Assembly (NCBI GenBank): GCA_019242135.1
Contig: JAFAWC010000179.1
Coordinates: 1 to 15,821 of the forward strand
Origin: Mycobacteriaceae bacterium
GTDB taxonomy: Bacteria > Actinomycetota > Actinomycetes > Mycobacteriales > Mycobacteriaceae
Reading direction: 5' to 3'
Length of the DNA: 15,821 nt
Shown here: piece after piece, positions 15,301 to 15,821 of the stretch
How positions within the stretch are numbered: position 1 is the stretch's first letter
How the letters are laid out: each line of letters begins with the position of its first letter
Program-made: the position numbers and the translations under genes
Notes under the pieces: generated by a model
The model's database searches: none
What the model was told of the DNA's origin: nothing
Seen by the model: only the letters and a program-made list of their open reading frames with translations

Positions 15301-15821
15301 TCCTGGCCGACCCGAAGTTGAGGTTGGCGATCATGAAAGCCATTGACCGCCAAGCGATCGCGAACATCACCCAGCGCGGCCTGGTGAACGACCCGACGCC
15401 GTTGAACAACCACATCTACGTTGCCGGCCAGGCGGGCTACCAGGACAACAGCAAGCCGGCGGCCTTCAACCCCGACGAGGCCCGAAGGGACCTCGACGAG
15501 CAGGGCTGGAAGCTCAGCGGCGCCTTCCGACAGCGCGACGGCCAACAGCTGGTGATCCGCCTCGTCCTGTTCGACTCGCAAACCGGTCGCCAAATCGCCC
15601 AAGTGGTGCAGAACAACCTCGCCCAAGTCGGGGCGAGGCTCGACATCGATGTCAAGTCCGGCGGCGGCTTTTTCAGCGACTACATCATCAAGGGCGACTT
15701 CGACATCACCCTGTTCGGCTGGGTCGGCGACGCGTTCCCGCTGTCCAGCCTCACCCAGATCTACGCCTCGGACGGGGAGAGCAACTTCGGCAAAATCGGA
15801 AGCGCCGAAATCGACGCGAAA
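12357..15821 (+). CDS. OppD-OppA fusion: double ATPase joined by a membrane helix to a peptide-binding domain (3' end outside window)
   Basis: One frame of 1155 codons with no stop, open at the window edge. ATPase domain 1: Walker A GESGSGKS (42-49), Q97, LSGGE (156-160), D180-E181, H214. Four cysteines at 288, 294, 301 and 319 follow; I recall a [4Fe-4S] cluster reported in M. tuberculosis OppD in this type of region. ATPase domain 2: Walker A 398-405, Q449, FSGGQ (504-508), D528-E529, H562. A Pro/Ala-rich linker (about 608-660) and TVRTAVLR lead to one hydrophobic helix (667-685). From about 702 it reads as a family-5 substrate-binding protein ([49 protein letters not shown]), closely like OppA from memory. 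No cysteine lies between 608 and 702, so there is no lipobox. Topology would be ATPases inside and binding domain outside. GTG at 12357 overlaps the oppC stop. About 65-70 C-terminal residues are probably missing. Confidence 0.93.
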   Translation, partial: MTGPLLEVTGLTVTFPTDTDTVAAVRGLSYQVNPGEVVAIVGESGSGKSAAAMAVIGLLPEYAQVSGSVRLHGDELLGLSDKRMSQIRGKAIGTVFQDPMSALTPVYTVGDQIAEAIEIHQPAVTRRGARGRAVELLDLVGIAQPDRRAKSFPHELSGGERQRVVIGIAIANDPDLLICDEPTTALDVTVQAQILEVLKTARDVTGAGVVIITHDLGVVAEFADRALVMYAGRAVEVADVETLYRDRRMPYTAGLLGSVPRLDAPRGARLVPIPGAPPALSTLEPHACPFAPRCPLAVDACRADEPELIAVGRDHRAACIRTEHVAGRSAAEIYGVHTEPPRHEDAAAESTVVVRVTDLVKTFALTKGVVFRRRIGEVRAVDGVSFELRQGRTLGIVGESGSGKSTTLHEILELAPPQSGSIEVLGTDVDDLDNRARRAMRGDVQVVFQDPVASLDPRLPVSDVIAEPLLANGFDRQRADERVGELLDVVGLRRVDANRYPAEFSGGQKQRIGIARALALQPKILALDEPVSALDVSIQAGIINLLLDLQERFGLSYLFVSHDLSVVKHLSHDVAVMYKGEIVEQGEAERVFADPQHDYTRRLLKAVPQPPPDVAGSTEVHQPPTTAVQRSDEPVPPPKPAAAPPAPPAPPAPPAPDRTVRTAVLRIAAALAIVVLLVAAGVLAIRFGTSRHTATATGSAALGTTNDINPQNPASLLDGGTLRLELSEYPVNFNPLHIDGNTADVSRIIHPTMPRAFIIKPDGSTTLDTDYFTRVELTKTNPQVVTYTINPKAVWSDGSPITWEDFAAQIHALSGTDPAYKIASPGGAERVASVTRGADDRQAVITFAKPYAEWQGMFAGNSALLPRSMTSTPEAFNNAQLNAPGPSAGPFIVTGLDKGAQRITLTRNPAWWGQKPRLDAISFLVLDPAADMPALQNNAIDAVGIASLDELTIAQRTAGISIRKAPAPSWNHLTLNGAPGSILADPKLRLAIMKAIDRQAIANITQRGLVNDPTPLNNHIYVAGQAGYQDNSKPAAFNPDEARRDLDEQGWKLSGAFRQRDGQQLVIRLVLFDSQTGRQIAQVVQNNLAQVGARLDIDVKSGGGFFSDYIIKGDFDITLFGWVGDAFPLSSLTQIYASDGESNFGKIGSAEIDAK
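14283..14318 (+). repeat. Four 9-bp tandem repeats in the fusion linker
   Basis: The unit GCGCCACCC is repeated four times exactly, followed by a partial fifth, and encodes Ala-Pro-Pro each time. It lies just before the membrane helix of the OppD-OppA fusion. Because the unit is three codons, slippage would change linker length in steps of three residues without breaking the frame. Confidence 0.9.

Overview
The window looks like chromosomal DNA of a mycobacterium, probably Mycolicibacterium or a close relative. It is GC-rich, many start codons are GTG or TTG, and it carries proline-rich membrane proteins, a mycobacterial-type Ser/Thr kinase and DUF4333. The right half has the gene order canA (divergent) - oppB - oppC - oppD - oppA, which I recall as the Rv1284-Rv1280c locus of M. 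tuberculosis. No tRNA, rRNA, IS element or CRISPR array was seen.

Region 1 (1-4558): a transmembrane Ser/Thr kinase with a six-cysteine outer domain (minus strand) faces a lipoprotein metallopeptidase with an HEYGH motif and a DUF4333 membrane protein (plus strand, one transcription unit). A perfect inverted repeat lies in the divergent spacer. Then come a 15-bp tandem duplication, a consensus CRP site, a 67-aa membrane protein and a convergent gene for a small secreted four-cysteine protein.

Region 2 (4601-9307, all minus strand): read 5' to 3' this is a GNAT acetyltransferase, a nitronate monooxygenase-like flavoprotein, an LLM-class flavin oxidoreductase with a 3' frameshift, a MarR regulator, and the ATPase and permease of a DrrAB-like exporter. 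Junctions within the two sub-blocks are overlapping or short. The MarR gene has a near-perfect operator palindrome overlapping a -10 box placed for a leaderless mRNA. Three copies of a hairpin-forming 30-bp tandem repeat follow the exporter.

Region 3 (9362-15821): a small VOC protein converges on a CanA-type beta-carbonic anhydrase. Divergent from canA is an oligopeptide permease operon. It appears to begin with a leaderless 9-codon upstream ORF whose stop overlaps the oppB start. oppB and oppC are followed by one uninterrupted reading frame of at least 1155 codons. It encodes two ATPase domains, a proline-rich linker, one membrane helix and a substrate-binding domain: a natural OppD-OppA fusion in which the receptor is held by a signal-anchor helix instead of a lipid. 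This fusion is the most striking object in the window; its C-terminus lies beyond the right edge.
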